Assembly (NCBI RefSeq): GCF_003461245.1
Contig: NZ_QTWS01000005.1
Location: forward strand, 1 to 64,000
Length of the DNA: 64,000 nucleotides
Direction: 5' to 3'
From: Blautia sp. AF19-10LB
GTDB taxonomy: Bacteria; Bacillota; Clostridia; Lachnospirales; Lachnospiraceae
Position 1 is the stretch's first letter; each line of letters begins with the position of its first letter. Positions 17,520 through 30,200 of this stretch are shown here, piece by piece. The notes beneath the pieces are model-generated. The model was not told the origin of the DNA. It ran no database searches and saw only the letters and a program-made list of their open reading frames with translations. A program made the position numbers and the translations under genes.

Positions 17520-19811
17520 ATGAGGAAAAAAACACCCCGATTCCTGCGCAGTCTTTCTGTGATTCTCTCTGCCGCTGTTCTGGCAGGAAGTTTCACTCCT
17601 GCCGTTCAGACTGTTTCTGCACAGTCCACTGATATTGACTTTATTTCTTCTGACGAAGAGGTGACTTCTTCGGATACAGACATCAGTCTGGAAGATATAG
17701 ACGAAAACACAGACGCTTCTGCTGAAGCAGCGCCTGACACAGACATCCCGGATATTTCACAGGATTCCTCTGGCACTTCCATTGAAAACGAATCCCCTGC
17801 TTCCTCTCAGACAGAAGATGAGGATACGTTCACATCCGGAGATTCCGACGAAACAGCCGAAAACCTGGATTACATTCTCGGCCGTCCTATGACAGAAGAG
17901 GAACGACAGGCACAGCTCGCGCCGATGCAGACTTTGACCACCTTTACCCCAGAAGAAGAGGTAAACAGTGATTTTTCGGTCTCTCTCTGCGATATTTTTC
18001 CTGAAAGTTACGATTCCAGAGAACAGAACCTCATAACTTCCGTCAAAAACCAGAACCCTTTTGGCATCTGCTGGGCTTTCAGTCTGCTCTCCACAGCGGA
18101 AACACCCCAGATGACCATTTTATCCACCAGACCAATTATCATAACGGTGGAAATGGCATGATCGCTTCCTTTTTCCTGAGTACCTGGTCCGGCATGGCTA
18201 CAGAAGATCAGGTTCCGCTTCCCACGGACAACTCTCACATCCGCGACCTTTCTTCTTCCATGATCCCGGACAGCAGCCTTGCCTATGATACTTCTGTCTA
18301 TCTTGAAGATGCTGTTTTTTCCGCTTATGACGCAGACAGAGTCAAACTCCTGATTTCAGAGTACGGTTCTGTTTCCACCATGATCTATATGGATAATTCC
18401 GGAAAATACTACTGCCCTGACACCGCCGCCTCCTGCTATCCTTTTGACGGTGTGGTTAATCATGCAGTTACTCTTATTGGGTGGGACGACAATTACAAAA
18501 AAGAAAAATGACGGAGTCACTGCCAGCACCGCCAGCCTTAATCTCCCGGCCGGTTACTCTGTTGCCAATATTTTTACCGCAAAAGCCGGAAATGGAAGCT
18601 ATGAAGAACTCGGTGAGATCGTAACCGCTTCCAAAAACGATTATACATCCTACCAGATTCAGGTCTACACAGATCTGAAAAATCCATCCAATCCGGTCAG
18701 CGGAACACCTGCCTATGCAGAGCCTTTTGAATACACACAGGCACTCGCCGGAATTGATACCATCCCCCTTCCGGAACCGGTTCTGCTTGCCCCGGGTTCT
18801 CAGTATTCCGTTGTCATCACCGTGACCGGAAACCCGGTTTCCTACTATGTGGAAAAATCTCAAGACCTCGGCTGGATCACCGTTTCTGCCGACACCAGCC
18901 CGAACCAGAGCTTTTATTCCAGAAATGGATCTTCCTGGATTGATGTTGGGAAGCTTGCAGATCCGTATTGCTTTTCGATTAAGGCGCATACGAAGACTGT
19001 AACTTTTGTTCCGACTGTTTCTCCGACACCAACCGTTACTGTAACTCCGACTGCTACTCCAAAACCGACCGCCACTCCGAAACCGACCGCCACTCCGAAA
19101 CCGCGTACCTACCAGGTAAAATATGTCAAAAATACCCGGCTCAGTGTAGGAAGTCTTCCTTCTGATAAGACCAAATACACTTCCGGACGAAATGTCAAAG
19201 TTCAGAAAGCACCTTACTGCACTTCCCGTTTCTTCACCGGCTGGAATACCAGAGCCGATGGAAAAGGTACACGTTACTTACCGGGACAGACCTTTAAGAT
19301 CAAACAGAACATCACTTTGTACGCACAATGGAGCCTGAGTTATACAGCTTCTTCTCTGATCTACCGTGTAACCGGCAGGCAGACCGTCACCTGCTATGGA
19401 ACTTCCAACAGTCGCCTTGGCAAGGCTGTCATACCACTCACCATCAAATATGCAGGCGTCACCTACAAGGTAACTTCTGTATGGAGCAAGGCCTTTGCCA
19501 ACAAGAAGAATCTTTCCAGCGTTGTGATCGGACATAATGTTTCTGCCATCGGAAGCCAGGCTTTCTATAACTGCAAAAATCTGAAAGCCGTCACGATCGG
19601 TACCGGACTGACACGCATCGGTTCCCAGGCATTCCGGAATGTAAAAGCAAAATGCGTCATCACAATCAAAAGCCAAAAACTCAAAGCCGTTTCATCCAAA
19701 ATTGACCAGGGCGTAAAGCAAATGACCGTCCGCGTCCCGAAGGCAAAGTATTCTGCTTATAATCGGCTTCTGCGTAAGAAATCAAAAAGCGTTATTATTA
19801 AGAAATTTTAA
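17520..19811 (+). pseudogene. Secreted papain-like (C1A) surface peptidase with List-Bact and BspA-type repeats, disrupted
   Basis: It begins with an AGGAGG site and a signal peptide (about residues 1-35), then an acidic Ser/Asp/Glu linker and a papain-like core: Cys motif in NPFGICWAFSLLS and His motif in NHAVTLIGWDD. The reading frame breaks twice. At about 18095-18105 the frame shifts, and the continuation ASFFLSTWSG is in another frame. At about 18508 the frame ends after WDDNYKKEK and resumes as GVTASTASLNLPAG, losing the NSWG (catalytic Asn) region. The C-terminal part is intact: beta domain, Pro/Thr linker TPKPTATPKPTATPKP, a List-Bact repeat (GWNTRADGKGTRYLPG) and LRR_5-type repeats. 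The internal losses look like deletions, so no active enzyme is expected. Confidence 0.8.
19008..19811 (+). repeat. 804-bp direct repeat, copy A (3' end of the peptidase pseudogene)
   Basis: This stretch aligns without any gap with 39775-40578 (constant offset 20,767). By eye the first roughly 470 bases differ at only one position; the remainder shows scattered differences concentrated at the 3' end. The sharp change in identity inside one gene suggests recent gene conversion. Confidence 0.85.
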
Positions 19812-19815
19812 CAGC

Positions 19816-19871
19816 AAACCTCCCCGTTCAGGAATACTGCCATTTACGGCAGATCCGAAGCGGGGAGGTTT
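19816..19871 (+). terminator. Terminator after the peptidase pseudogene
   Basis: The arms AAACCTCCCCG and CGGGGAGGTTT (11 bases, perfect) with a 34-base structured loop begin 5 bases after the stop codon and end in TTTTAG. Confidence 0.7.
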
Positions 19872-19907
19872 TAGTTGAGATATTGGTTTAAGATTCGGTT
19901 GTAGCTC

Positions 19908-19948
19908 AGCCATGTGGGACGGGAAGTGAACCACACCCCGTCCCGGCT
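19908..19948 (-). terminator. Hairpin after the PD-(D/E)XK pseudogene
   Basis: The arms AGCC...GGGACGGG / CCCGTCCC...GGCT lie 6 bases downstream of the stop codon of the minus-strand pseudogene. No T-run follows on the minus strand, so termination is uncertain. Confidence 0.45.
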
Positions 19949-19953
19949 GATAT

Positions 19954-20924
19954 TCATTTTTGAAGCAATGCGATCTGTTTTTTCAGTTCTTCAATAATGT
20001 GTTCTTTTTCTTTCATCTTTTCGTCCTTTTCCAATATCATTTTCTGCATCTCGCTGTCCTTCTTCTTCAACTGTTCTTGCTGTCCCACTATCATTTCCTT
20101 CTGCTCGTCTATCGTCTCCTGCATTTCATCTACCATATATCTCACAGTATTACGATTCATGATTCTCAGTTCTTCCGAAAATATCCCCATAACATCCTCC
20201 ACATTCCGGCATATGTAATACACATGCTCATACATCTCCCTGAATTCCGGGTAAGTATTAATCAGTTCTATGATCTTCTCCGGTTCATCCATACCCAGAA
20301 ATGTCAGCCATCCGTCCATTTTGTTCTTGATACCTTTATTTTCTACATTTTCTTTAAAGATGTCAAGAGGAATAAAAATATATTTTTGCAGTAAATCCAT
20401 CTCCAATCCTGTATCTGACTGCTGCGTAAAGGTATGAATATAATTATCCGCATATTTCTGAAAAACTACCGGGCTTTTTTGTACTGGCGGAGCAACAGAT
20501 CTGAGGAATAACACGCACACCGCTCTCACGGAAAGGCATATCCAATCTTCTGTACCTCTACATTGCAGTATGTCCCATCCTCAAAACGTACCAGGATATC
20601 CATGATCAGCAGTGACTGCTCGTCCGCAAGCCTGGTGGAATCTCCCAGCAGTACATCTACAATTTTCACTTTTCGATTCAACAGAATACTGAGAAATTCT
20701 TCCAGTCTCTCCGGTACGGTTCCCGGATTTATAATCTCCTTAAAAAACGAATCATACAGCATCTTGATTCCACGCACTCCTGTACAGAAATCCAGAAATT
20801 CCTGTCTCTGCGCCTCCCTCCAGCTGTAAAATTTTTCTGTAAGTTTCACGGTCGCATCAATTTCTCTCAAAATTTCTTCCCTGCTTCTGAGCATGGGAAA
20901 ATACTGCTGAAGTTTTGTTTGCAT
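19954..20924 (-). pseudogene. PD-(D/E)XK nuclease family transposase (Rpn/PDDEXK_2 type), broken
   Basis: The 5' part (from 20924) reads LYDSFFKEIINPGTVPERLEEFLS and VRFEDGTYCNVEVQKIGYAFP, with the catalytic E-V-Q of the nuclease core. An in-frame TGA follows at about 20525; past it the same frame continues ERCACYSSDLLLRQYKKAR, which is the expected family sequence, and then stops again. The rest resumes in another frame as KSPVVFQKYADNYIHTFTQQSDTGLEMD and runs through a coiled-coil tail. So there is one nonsense change plus a small deletion with frame change. The family is thought to promote recombination. A second broken or degenerate set lies near 38 kb. Confidence 0.8.
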
Positions 20925-21095
20925 AAGCAGGCTTCCTTTCGTTTGGGCAATTTTAATAGATTTTTGCTTTGTTGGATTTCTGTTTCAGAACTGAAACATA
21001 TAAGAATGCCCTGACGGGCTTAGAATTTAAGATATAATCAGTGTAGCACGATATGTACTTATACAGCAAGAAAAATCATTCGACAGACTTAACCA

Positions 21096-21154
21096 AAACC
21101 CTCCCCGTTTCCGGGACTGTCATGTTGTGACAGTCCCGGAAACGGGGAGGGTTT
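21096..21154. terminator. Strong bidirectional terminator-like hairpin
   Basis: Twenty-seven-base perfect arms with a 5-base TGTTG loop; the outer ends are AAACCC and GGGTTT. It lies 62 bases after the stop of the giant surface-protein gene and upstream of the PD-(D/E)XK pseudogene. It should end the giant gene's transcript. The rest of 20925-21215 shows no gene. Confidence 0.8.
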
Positions 21155-21215
21155 GTTAAACGTCCCGCATGGAATCAACCACGCGTGACAGGGAAAATGC
21201 CAGAAAACACCATCC

Positions 21216-24200
21216 CTACTGGAGAAATTCGGGTTTAATCTTTGCAAGAGTATAGATGATGTTATCGTCCTGTTGTGTGCCGCTCACTACAGTAGTTGCA
21301 CTGCTTCCTAAAACTTCGGCCTGAAGAAAGACCTTGTAATTAGAATACATATGACTCTTGTCTTCGACATTGTCTATTTTTACTTTGAGCCGAATTGCCT
21401 GTGTTAAAATGTTTCCATTAAAGACAGAATCAGTCCTTACATTATCATCTTTCCAGTACGTCTCCTTTGGAACAGTCCATGACCAGCTTCCTGCTTCTCC
21501 ATTTGTTCCAACAGTATATTCAACGGTACCAGAATCCTTTGATTTCAGTTCCACATCCAGATAATCCTTCGCATCTGCCAGCGCATTCTGATATTCTTCC
21601 AGTGATCCAGATGTATTCTTTGGCATCAAACTTAATGTAAATCTGATACCTCTGGAATTTTGCAGTTCTTTGTCTAGGTCCTTCATTGCTGACAAATCAT
21701 AAACAGCTGTCGTATCTATCAGTGAACTTTCCTGAGAAGCATCCAGATACTGAAGATCCAATAAGTTGATACCCAGCTGGCTGATCTGGTCTGCTTCATA
21801 AGTAAGTTTTGCGCCTACCGGAGCATCCCTGTAATATGCAGTCCGCGTACCTGGTGCCAAAGCACGGTTTGTACTGTACGTAATACTCTGTTTTTCTGTG
21901 GAAAGCTGTGAGGAATATGTCAGCTTTGTAAAGTCTGTCGGTAAACTCTTGCCATCTTCAATCTTTGACTCCGGAATCGCATTCAGACCCGACGTTGGAA
22001 TATTTACATCCATCTTAAGTTCCACATAAAAAGTACTACTACCAGCAGTTCCCTTTACCCGATCACGCACTCCCTGAAGACTGATTGCATTCTCAATCGT
22101 ACCATCTGTTGATAACGGTAATTCCATAGTTCCGTTATTTGAAACCCACGCATATTCCGTAGCTGACGTTTCTCCTGAAGCTACACTCCATGAACCATTT
22201 GTATATTGATAGTATACTCTGGAAGTTCCGCTTCCTGTATAAACATAGAACTTTGCAGTTCCGGATGATCCACTTGGGAACTGTTGACCCAGAGTCTTTC
22301 CATTTACCGTATTTTGTATGCCACCCACGAACCTCTGATATAATTCATCATATGAGTTATACGTCTGTGTATTTGGAAACATGATTGTATCCACCACATC
22401 TACCTTCATAGTCGAGTCCGAAGCTGATATTTTCTTTGCCAGATCAGTTATATTTTCTTCTTTTACACTGTGCGTATATCCGCTTGAAATAACGTATGTA
22501 CTTGCAGTACCTCCATGATCATCCTCCGTCCAATTACCTTTTTTTTTCGTTCGGTAGTTAATATTGTGAGGAATTTTGTCTGTTACTTCTGTCTGTATAG
22601 AGCCATTCAGCAGTCCACTGTTCGTACCTTTTGGAACGGTAACCACAAGATAATATTCCTCTGAAACCGCGCTCTTTGTTCCGGTTTTTAAACTGCTGTC
22701 CGCAACTTTAATGTTATATCCTCCGGTTTCTGTTCCCTGTGCCAGTCTGTAATAAGAATATGTTCCGTCTTGGTTCTTGATCTTAACTGTTGGTTTCGGA
22801 TATTTTCTTCCATCAGAAACTTCTATATCTTCTGGTTTTCCATTCTGATCCACTTTTATAAACGTGCCATTCTCTGACGATTCTGCAACAGCTCCCATCA
22901 GTTCTCCAATACTTGGTGCCTGGTACGCTGTTCTATCTGAAGCCCTGAATTCACTCATTGCAATTTTATTCGCCTCAGCGACTGTAAGACTTGAGTTATC
23001 CGGAACTCTATAATAATATACCTTACCATTTGTACAATCCACCAGAGATAACTGTGTCCCTGCTGGAAGCTTTACATCTGTTCCCTGAGAAAATACGATC
23101 TTCTTATCCAATGATTCGGTTACGTCACCACCACCGTTAATGTAACTCTGCCAGCCATAATCTGTAAATGTTTCTTTCTCACTGTTATATGTGTATTTCA
23201 GATAAGCTGTGATCGAACTTCCGAAACTTTCCAGGACATGCCTTTCCAGACTTTCATATGTACTGCTTTGGAAGTTTGTTCCATAACTTAATGTCGCTGA
23301 AAAATCCAGCTCCAGCATACGGCGAACAACAACCGGAACCATCACATTATATTTGTGGACTGTTCCATTTATATCTGTTTCTGTAAATGTCACCATCAGA
23401 AGAGTAAAACGATCCCGTGTATTATCATATTCTGAACTGGTATTGAAGCTGAGTGCTCCGGTACTGTTTCTGGATATTCGAAGTGAAGAAGTTTCCGATG
23501 GCTTTCTTATAAATTTTCTGCTTGTCGTATCATAGCTGTATACATCTGCTCTTGCTGTAACATGTGCATTCTCGGAAGTGTTTAATGCATTCGCCCTTGA
23601 GAATCCTCCATTTGTAACAATATCCAGATATTTTGAAATTTCTGTCGCATCGTTTCCTGTAATCTGCAGTACCGGAAAATCAGAGTTCGCTTTTGTTGAC
23701 TGATTCGCATTGTATGTAGAAATCATCTTACTGAATTCAAATGTAGTTATACCTGTATCCGCGTATTTGTACAGACCGGCATTTGCTGAACCAGTATTAT
23801 TATAGTCGTTGTAAATTTCTTCAGCCTTTACTGTAAAATTCGATCCGTTTGTTTTCCAGGACGCCCCGTCTCCATAAAGGTAAAACTGTTTTGCCGGAGT
23901 CGTAGCAGTTCCTTTTGTTGAAACATATGCTGTACTTTTTGGGCTTGTCACCACATATGGTTTCACAGGTATTTCTGCCGTATCTGTATCATTCGTTTTT
24001 TCAGGAATTGCCAGCAGTTTATCTGTTTTTCCATCTCCAACAGACTGTGCACCCAATGCTGCACCAGAATAATCAGCAAAGGCTATATAACTTTTGTTCT
24101 TTATTGTATTTGCAACACTTGAGTCATTGTTGATTACACCGTACAACTGTGTTACGGAATTCTTTTTCCCAGCATTTTCATAATATGCCTCTGCGTTCTG

Positions 24201-27200
24201 AATACTCAGACCTGCTACCGATATTGCTCCCGTTTTGCTGTCAACAAGACCGATTACCATACCAACTTTATTTGACTGAGTACAATGAATACTTGTATTG
24301 TTCAATAATAAATTTGACGCCGTCAGATTTCCTCGAATATCGCCAGTAAAACCTCCCGCAGTTGTATCGTTTGTAGTACCCTGAATTTCAGAATCTTCTA
24401 CTGCACAGTCAAACAAATACAGTGTATCCAGATTCGCCGCCCAGTCTACATCTCCCAGCATGCCGCCACATCCCCATTTGTTGGAAATCATTTTCATGTT
24501 GCTGACTTCACACTGTTTCATTTGGATTTTTTTATTAGGAGCAGTAGATAATCCAATCATACCGCCTGCGGTTTCTTCTCCGGTTATTTCATACTTTTGA
24601 TCTTCAGTTCCATTTACCACACAATTCTGTAACTTTACCGTTACTGCGGTATTTCCTACTACTCCTCCTGACTTTCCGCCTGTTATGGAAGTTTTCTGTA
24701 CCTCGCAGTCACTGATTGTGACCTCAGCCCCCTGAATTCGCCCCACAATTCCGCCATCGCCGCCGCTAGTACTTTCGACGCCTCTCAAATCGCTAACATT
24801 TATGGCAATAGTATCTGCCCGGCAATTCTGAAATTCACATGAATCATCAGTCCTCCCATTTGCCCTTCCTACAAGACCACCGGCATAGCCGGTTCTTGAT
24901 TTCACAGATATAATTCCATTCGGTTCCGCATCGCTTCCTTTCACCACCGCTTTACGGATCTGATATCCCTTATTATCAATTTTTCCAATAAAGCCGCCGG
25001 CACACTCACCTGCCTCACTCGTAACTCCCTGCATCACAGCTTCATCCGTGTTCTCATCCGTATTGATTTTTATCTGTGTCCTTATATATCCAAAAGTGCC
25101 TCCGGCATATGTAGTTGTATTGTCAGCTTTCCCAATCTTTGAACTCCGTCCGACAACGTAGTTTTGCTGTGTTATGTTCAGGGAGCTGATAACACTGGTC
25201 TTATCCTGGCTGTCCACATATCCCACAAAACCACCGGCGGAATTCGCAGCTTCAACCACAATATTGTTATACTGGGAATTTGTTATCTGTACTCCCACAG
25301 AAGTCCTGTTGTTCATCGTTGGTTCTAACAGGCAGGCAATATTCTTGCTTGCTGTATAGCCGACAGGTTTTGTCGTCGGAGCTGATTTTCCAGAACTGCC
25401 AAGCAGTCCTCCTGCATCAACAGATCCCTTTATGTGCATATTCCGAACAGTTACCTGATCAAATTTAATATTTGCCGTACTGGTACTTTCACTGGCAGAA
25501 ATACTGGCAGTCGTACCGGCAAAGCCACCTACTCCCACATTGCTCTTATAGGTATTCCAATCATCAGAAGGACTCTCTATTTCCTCGCCCTCAGCGGTGT
25601 AATATTTCAATGCCACTCCGCCAGATACCGTTCCAGTTGAATTACTTCCCTGAAGTGTCAGATTGCTGATGGTTGTCGTCTTTCCAGGTCTAAGTAAATT
25701 AAATACTCCACCGATGGATGCAGAATGGAAATCGTCATCCGCGTATTCTTTTACAGTTGTATCCAGAATCAGAGCACTTCCACTTCCATCCATACTCGCT
25801 AATTCCGGTACAATGCCTTTTGCATCAGAAACCGTCGCATTCACAATCGCATTCGAAACATATCTTGCAGCAATTCCCTGATACCCACTTCCATAAGCAG
25901 TCATGTCATAATTTCCCTGTTGCAGATTAATAGTTGCAGATGCACTGCAGATCTTAAAGCTGTCTTCATTTCCATACTTGCTGAGCAGATATGGCAGATT
26001 CGTTGTTCCAGGTATGCTCTGGTCATCTGATTTTGCCAAGTTCTCATCCCCATCGGTTCCTGTTTTTCCAATGTGACTGTAGGATGCCTTCCTTACCTTT
26101 CCATACTTACCACCAAACTGAAACTCGTATGTTCCTGCCGTCTTGTTTCCACCATTTGTCTGTGTACTGTAAGCGTTGCTGCTTCCACCAGACACAGCAC
26201 CACTGTTGACAGCTGCTGACAAAAGCAACAGTCCCTGTGCGTCTTTTACAGTCGTAGTTGTTCCCGTTGTACTGATCGTTGTACTGATACTTCCTGTATT
26301 ATCTGTATCAAGCTGGTTGATCTTATAATTCTTGTCTGTATTATCAAGCACAATGCCAGATTCATTGAACGCAAATCCATCCAGTACACGTCCTACATAC
26401 GGATTGACATACATGCTCTTTTTCGCACTGGCATCCACAGAAACCGCATCACCTGAAAGCATTGTATCAGTCAGTCCTGTCTTTGCAGATGTACCGTTTC
26501 CCATTCCGCGGAAGATCACACCTCCACCGCAGACAGAACCAACATAACCGCCTACTGGGATCAGATGTTTCTTCGTTCCTGTGACAGTCAGCCAACTATC
26601 CACCATTGTTATCGACACATTGTCAATAATGTTATCCCCGCCAAGGACACAGCCAATCACACCGCCAAAACATGCATTCTGATAATAATCTGAGGTTTTC
26701 GTTCCATCATACGTCAGGGTCTTTCCAGTTCCCTCATAAGAAACTGTCAGATTTTTTACTACACTACCATAACTGTACGGAATCAGACCATTTCCTGTAG
26801 TGGCACCTTCCAGTACCAGCTTAGTGCCACTTTCATTTGTACTGGTAAGCACACCACGGAACGGCCATGTATCATTTGAACCAAAGCCTCCGAAGTTCGT
26901 CAGACTCATCTGATATGTGCCATCGTTCTGCTTTGTTCCTACAATATCATAATATGCGTTCAGCATATACTGCAGGATTACTTCATTCTCCAGTGGTTCT
27001 GCGTCCGGCACTTCTTCCCATACCGACGCATTCTGCGTTCTTATATTCCGTACCTGCTTCCACTGTGAGCCATTAAACTGATACGTTACATCATATGTGC
27101 TATCATTCTGTCCTGTACAGAAAGCGTTCTGATTACTGGTGATCGTAACTCTCCAGTCCTTACGTGCCATACCAGTCGACAGATATTCTGAGATGATCAT

Positions 27201-30200
27201 CATCTGACCTTCTGTCGTGATATTATACGGATGTCCGTAAGTTCCACATCCTTTTACTATGTCTGCAACTCGCTGGTTAACTTTTATTTCATGTGCCAGC
27301 TGGGTTTCATTATATCCTGCACACACATATGGAAGATATCCGGAAAAATCCACACTATTCTTATTCGTGCCATCTTTTATGATTCCATCATCCGTTCCAT
27401 GCAGTTTTTCATCATAATACCAATTCTGCAGATTTGTGTACTCTGAGGAAGCAGATATTTCCTTTCCATAGGTCACATTTCTATGTTTATAACTGCCGTT
27501 CTCTCTGTCATCTGCCTGATAAAAGTTGTAAGTTGCAACAGAAGAAGAACCATTATGTTTAAATGATTCTAATAAAGTGGCATGTGTAAAGATTCCTCCC
27601 TCTCCGACGGCATGATCCGGAAGAGAAATATTCAGGAAAGACAGATTAATCTGTACTCCATCCGCAGATCCCACGTTTCCGATCAGACTGGAAGCTACCG
27701 CGTTTTTGGACTCATAACTATTCGTTATTCCATTCACAGTCAGTGTTGTATAATTTCCAATTGTATTAATCAGAAGCGGTGCATAATCTGCTCTACAATT
27801 CGTAACCTTCAGATTTTCAAAACAAATATCATCTATCGTTACCTCAGCTTCACACGTTGCATTCTCTTTCTTGTTTCCACGTACATTTCCTGCAAATAAC
27901 ACACCCGAACCACTGTTGTTATTTACTTTTCCAACACTTCCTGAAAAAGTAACATCGCTAACATTCACTGTCATTTTAGCATCAGAATCATTTAAATGAT
28001 TCAAAAACAGCCCACAGTGCATCGTGTAATGCTGTGTACGTGATGCATCGCTGTCTGCCGCAGTAGACTTATTGGTTTTACTGTTTTCAAATCCTTCAAT
28101 TTCCTCATTGTGAAATTTTATAATGGCATTCTGCACTGTAATGCTACTATCCAGATCAATCGGATAATAACTGTACTTCTTCATATCCAACGTAATCTTT
28201 TCTGATGCACCACCGATTGTAGTACTTTTCGTTATATCTGAAATGTTGTACTTATTACCCTCTTTGTTGAAAAAATAGCTGATATTCGTCCATGTATAAC
28301 GGTATACACTCCACAGAAGAAGTTCTTCCGAAGTATCTATATACCCATCAAACTTCTTACTGTCTTTGTTTGCCTTATCGATACACCTCTTCAAATCATA
28401 ATAGTAACGACTACATCCATTTGTCTGATGCTGCTGTCCATATGCGGTCCGGTTTATATAAGTCGTGCATTCTTCTGCATCTACACCAACCCAATTATCT
28501 GCTCCACTCGCCTTGGTCGCAATAGAAACAACCCCGTTTTCACCATTTTTTGTAATTGAATCTGCCGATGCAGCTGTATAAGCTACAAATTCATCAAATG
28601 CACCAGAAGTGGTTACATTGATATCTACCCCAAAACCAATTCTATACGCAAATTTAGTTCCATCATCCCAATACTTTGTCGTATTCAGATACAGTGCCCC
28701 AAGCTCTGTGTTCGTGCCATCTATTTTTTCTGTTCCTTTTTCTCCGCGGCACACCAGCAATCCAACATTTTTGCCTGCCTGAATCTTCAGATTTTGCATA
28801 TCAATTCCATAAGAACGGATTTCCCAGATTCCACTGGAACGATATGCCAGCCCCCCTACATTCTCTGCCTTCGGAGCATTGATCTCAGCACTTTGCACCG
28901 TCAGCTTGGTATCCGTTCCATCATTATTGTCATTTTCTCCCATGAAATAAACGCCAACATGACTCCAGATACTGCCAAACAGTCCTCCACACATCTTTGT
29001 CGCATTTGGAGCATCTATCTTAAATCCATCAAATGTCACATTTTTTATTTCCATCCAATGATTTGCATCTCGTGTACTGTTCGCATTTTTAATAATTCCA
29101 ACAAGACCACCTACATAGGCATACTCCTTTGCATCACTGGTGATTCCACCGCCGACTGTCAGGCTCTTACATCTCAGCTTGAATGTTACGCTATCAACTC
29201 GTCCGATCACTCCACCGGCAAATACTCTTGTCTCAGCTGCTTCTGCCACATTTTGAATTGTAATCGTCGAAGAACCTTGAGTCTTATTGTCCAAAGTCAG
29301 ATTTCCAGTCGCAGTTCCAAAAAATCCGCCAACAGATACACTATTGCTGCCGTTTGGGGCGTCTGCCAAAATTGTTTCCTGTACAATGATGCCCTGGGTA
29401 ATCGCATAAGCAGTATCAACCCCATCAGCTTCCGCAGCAATACCTCCAGCCTCTATTGCGTTTCCTGCGTTACTCACATGAATCTTCCCTGCAAGAACAA
29501 GATTATTGAATCCTCCACTTGCAGATGACCGGACCTTCGCAAAAAGCCCCTGGCACTTGTGAAAATCTCCATAAGCATATACTTTTCCGCAACCTTCTGC
29601 TCCCTCACCAGCAGCCTGAGCTTTTTGATGGCCAAATGTTTCACCAATTCCAAGAGTCAGTGTATGTTTATCAGTTCCACCAGAAAAAGTCCCTGTGTAT
29701 ACAGTTTCATCTCCCGCGTCACGACTCAGTCCGGTTATTCCTGTACCACTTAAATCTATATCTGCTGTAAGTGTGATGTTTTTTGCATAAAGATTTATCC
29801 AGTTAGAATTTGTAATACTGGAATCTGCACTGAAATATCCTCTGGAATTCATCGCTATAGACAATAATGCGAAATCGTCCGCAGAAGAAAGGCTGATAGC
29901 ATCACTCCAATTCTCAGTCTTGCCCAATTTGACCTGATGCTCTTCGGTTATCGTAATCAAATTGCTGCTGAGTCCGGTTGTTGAAGTATTGTCTGCATTC
30001 AGGCGAATAATCTGTCCGTAATTTCCGATGTCGTTCACTGCCGAACTGTAGCTGGTAAAATCACTTCGCTTATATGTCCATCCCTTTCCATTTCCATCCC
30101 CTGTTGCATAGATCAGTCCACAGTTATTATATCTTACTATCTGTGCTACCTGATATCTTCCCTGAAATTTCACATCTGTAAGATCTGTAATTCCTGATAA

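Noticed and set aside
21216..21400. LPXTG or membrane anchor at the end of the giant protein
   Set aside because: The C-terminus reads to ...IKPEFLQ with no sorting motif, hydrophobic segment or basic tail.
28794..29528. 244-codon plus-strand frame inside the giant gene
   Set aside because: Antisense of GLUG repeats; no signal, no ribosome site, low-quality composition.
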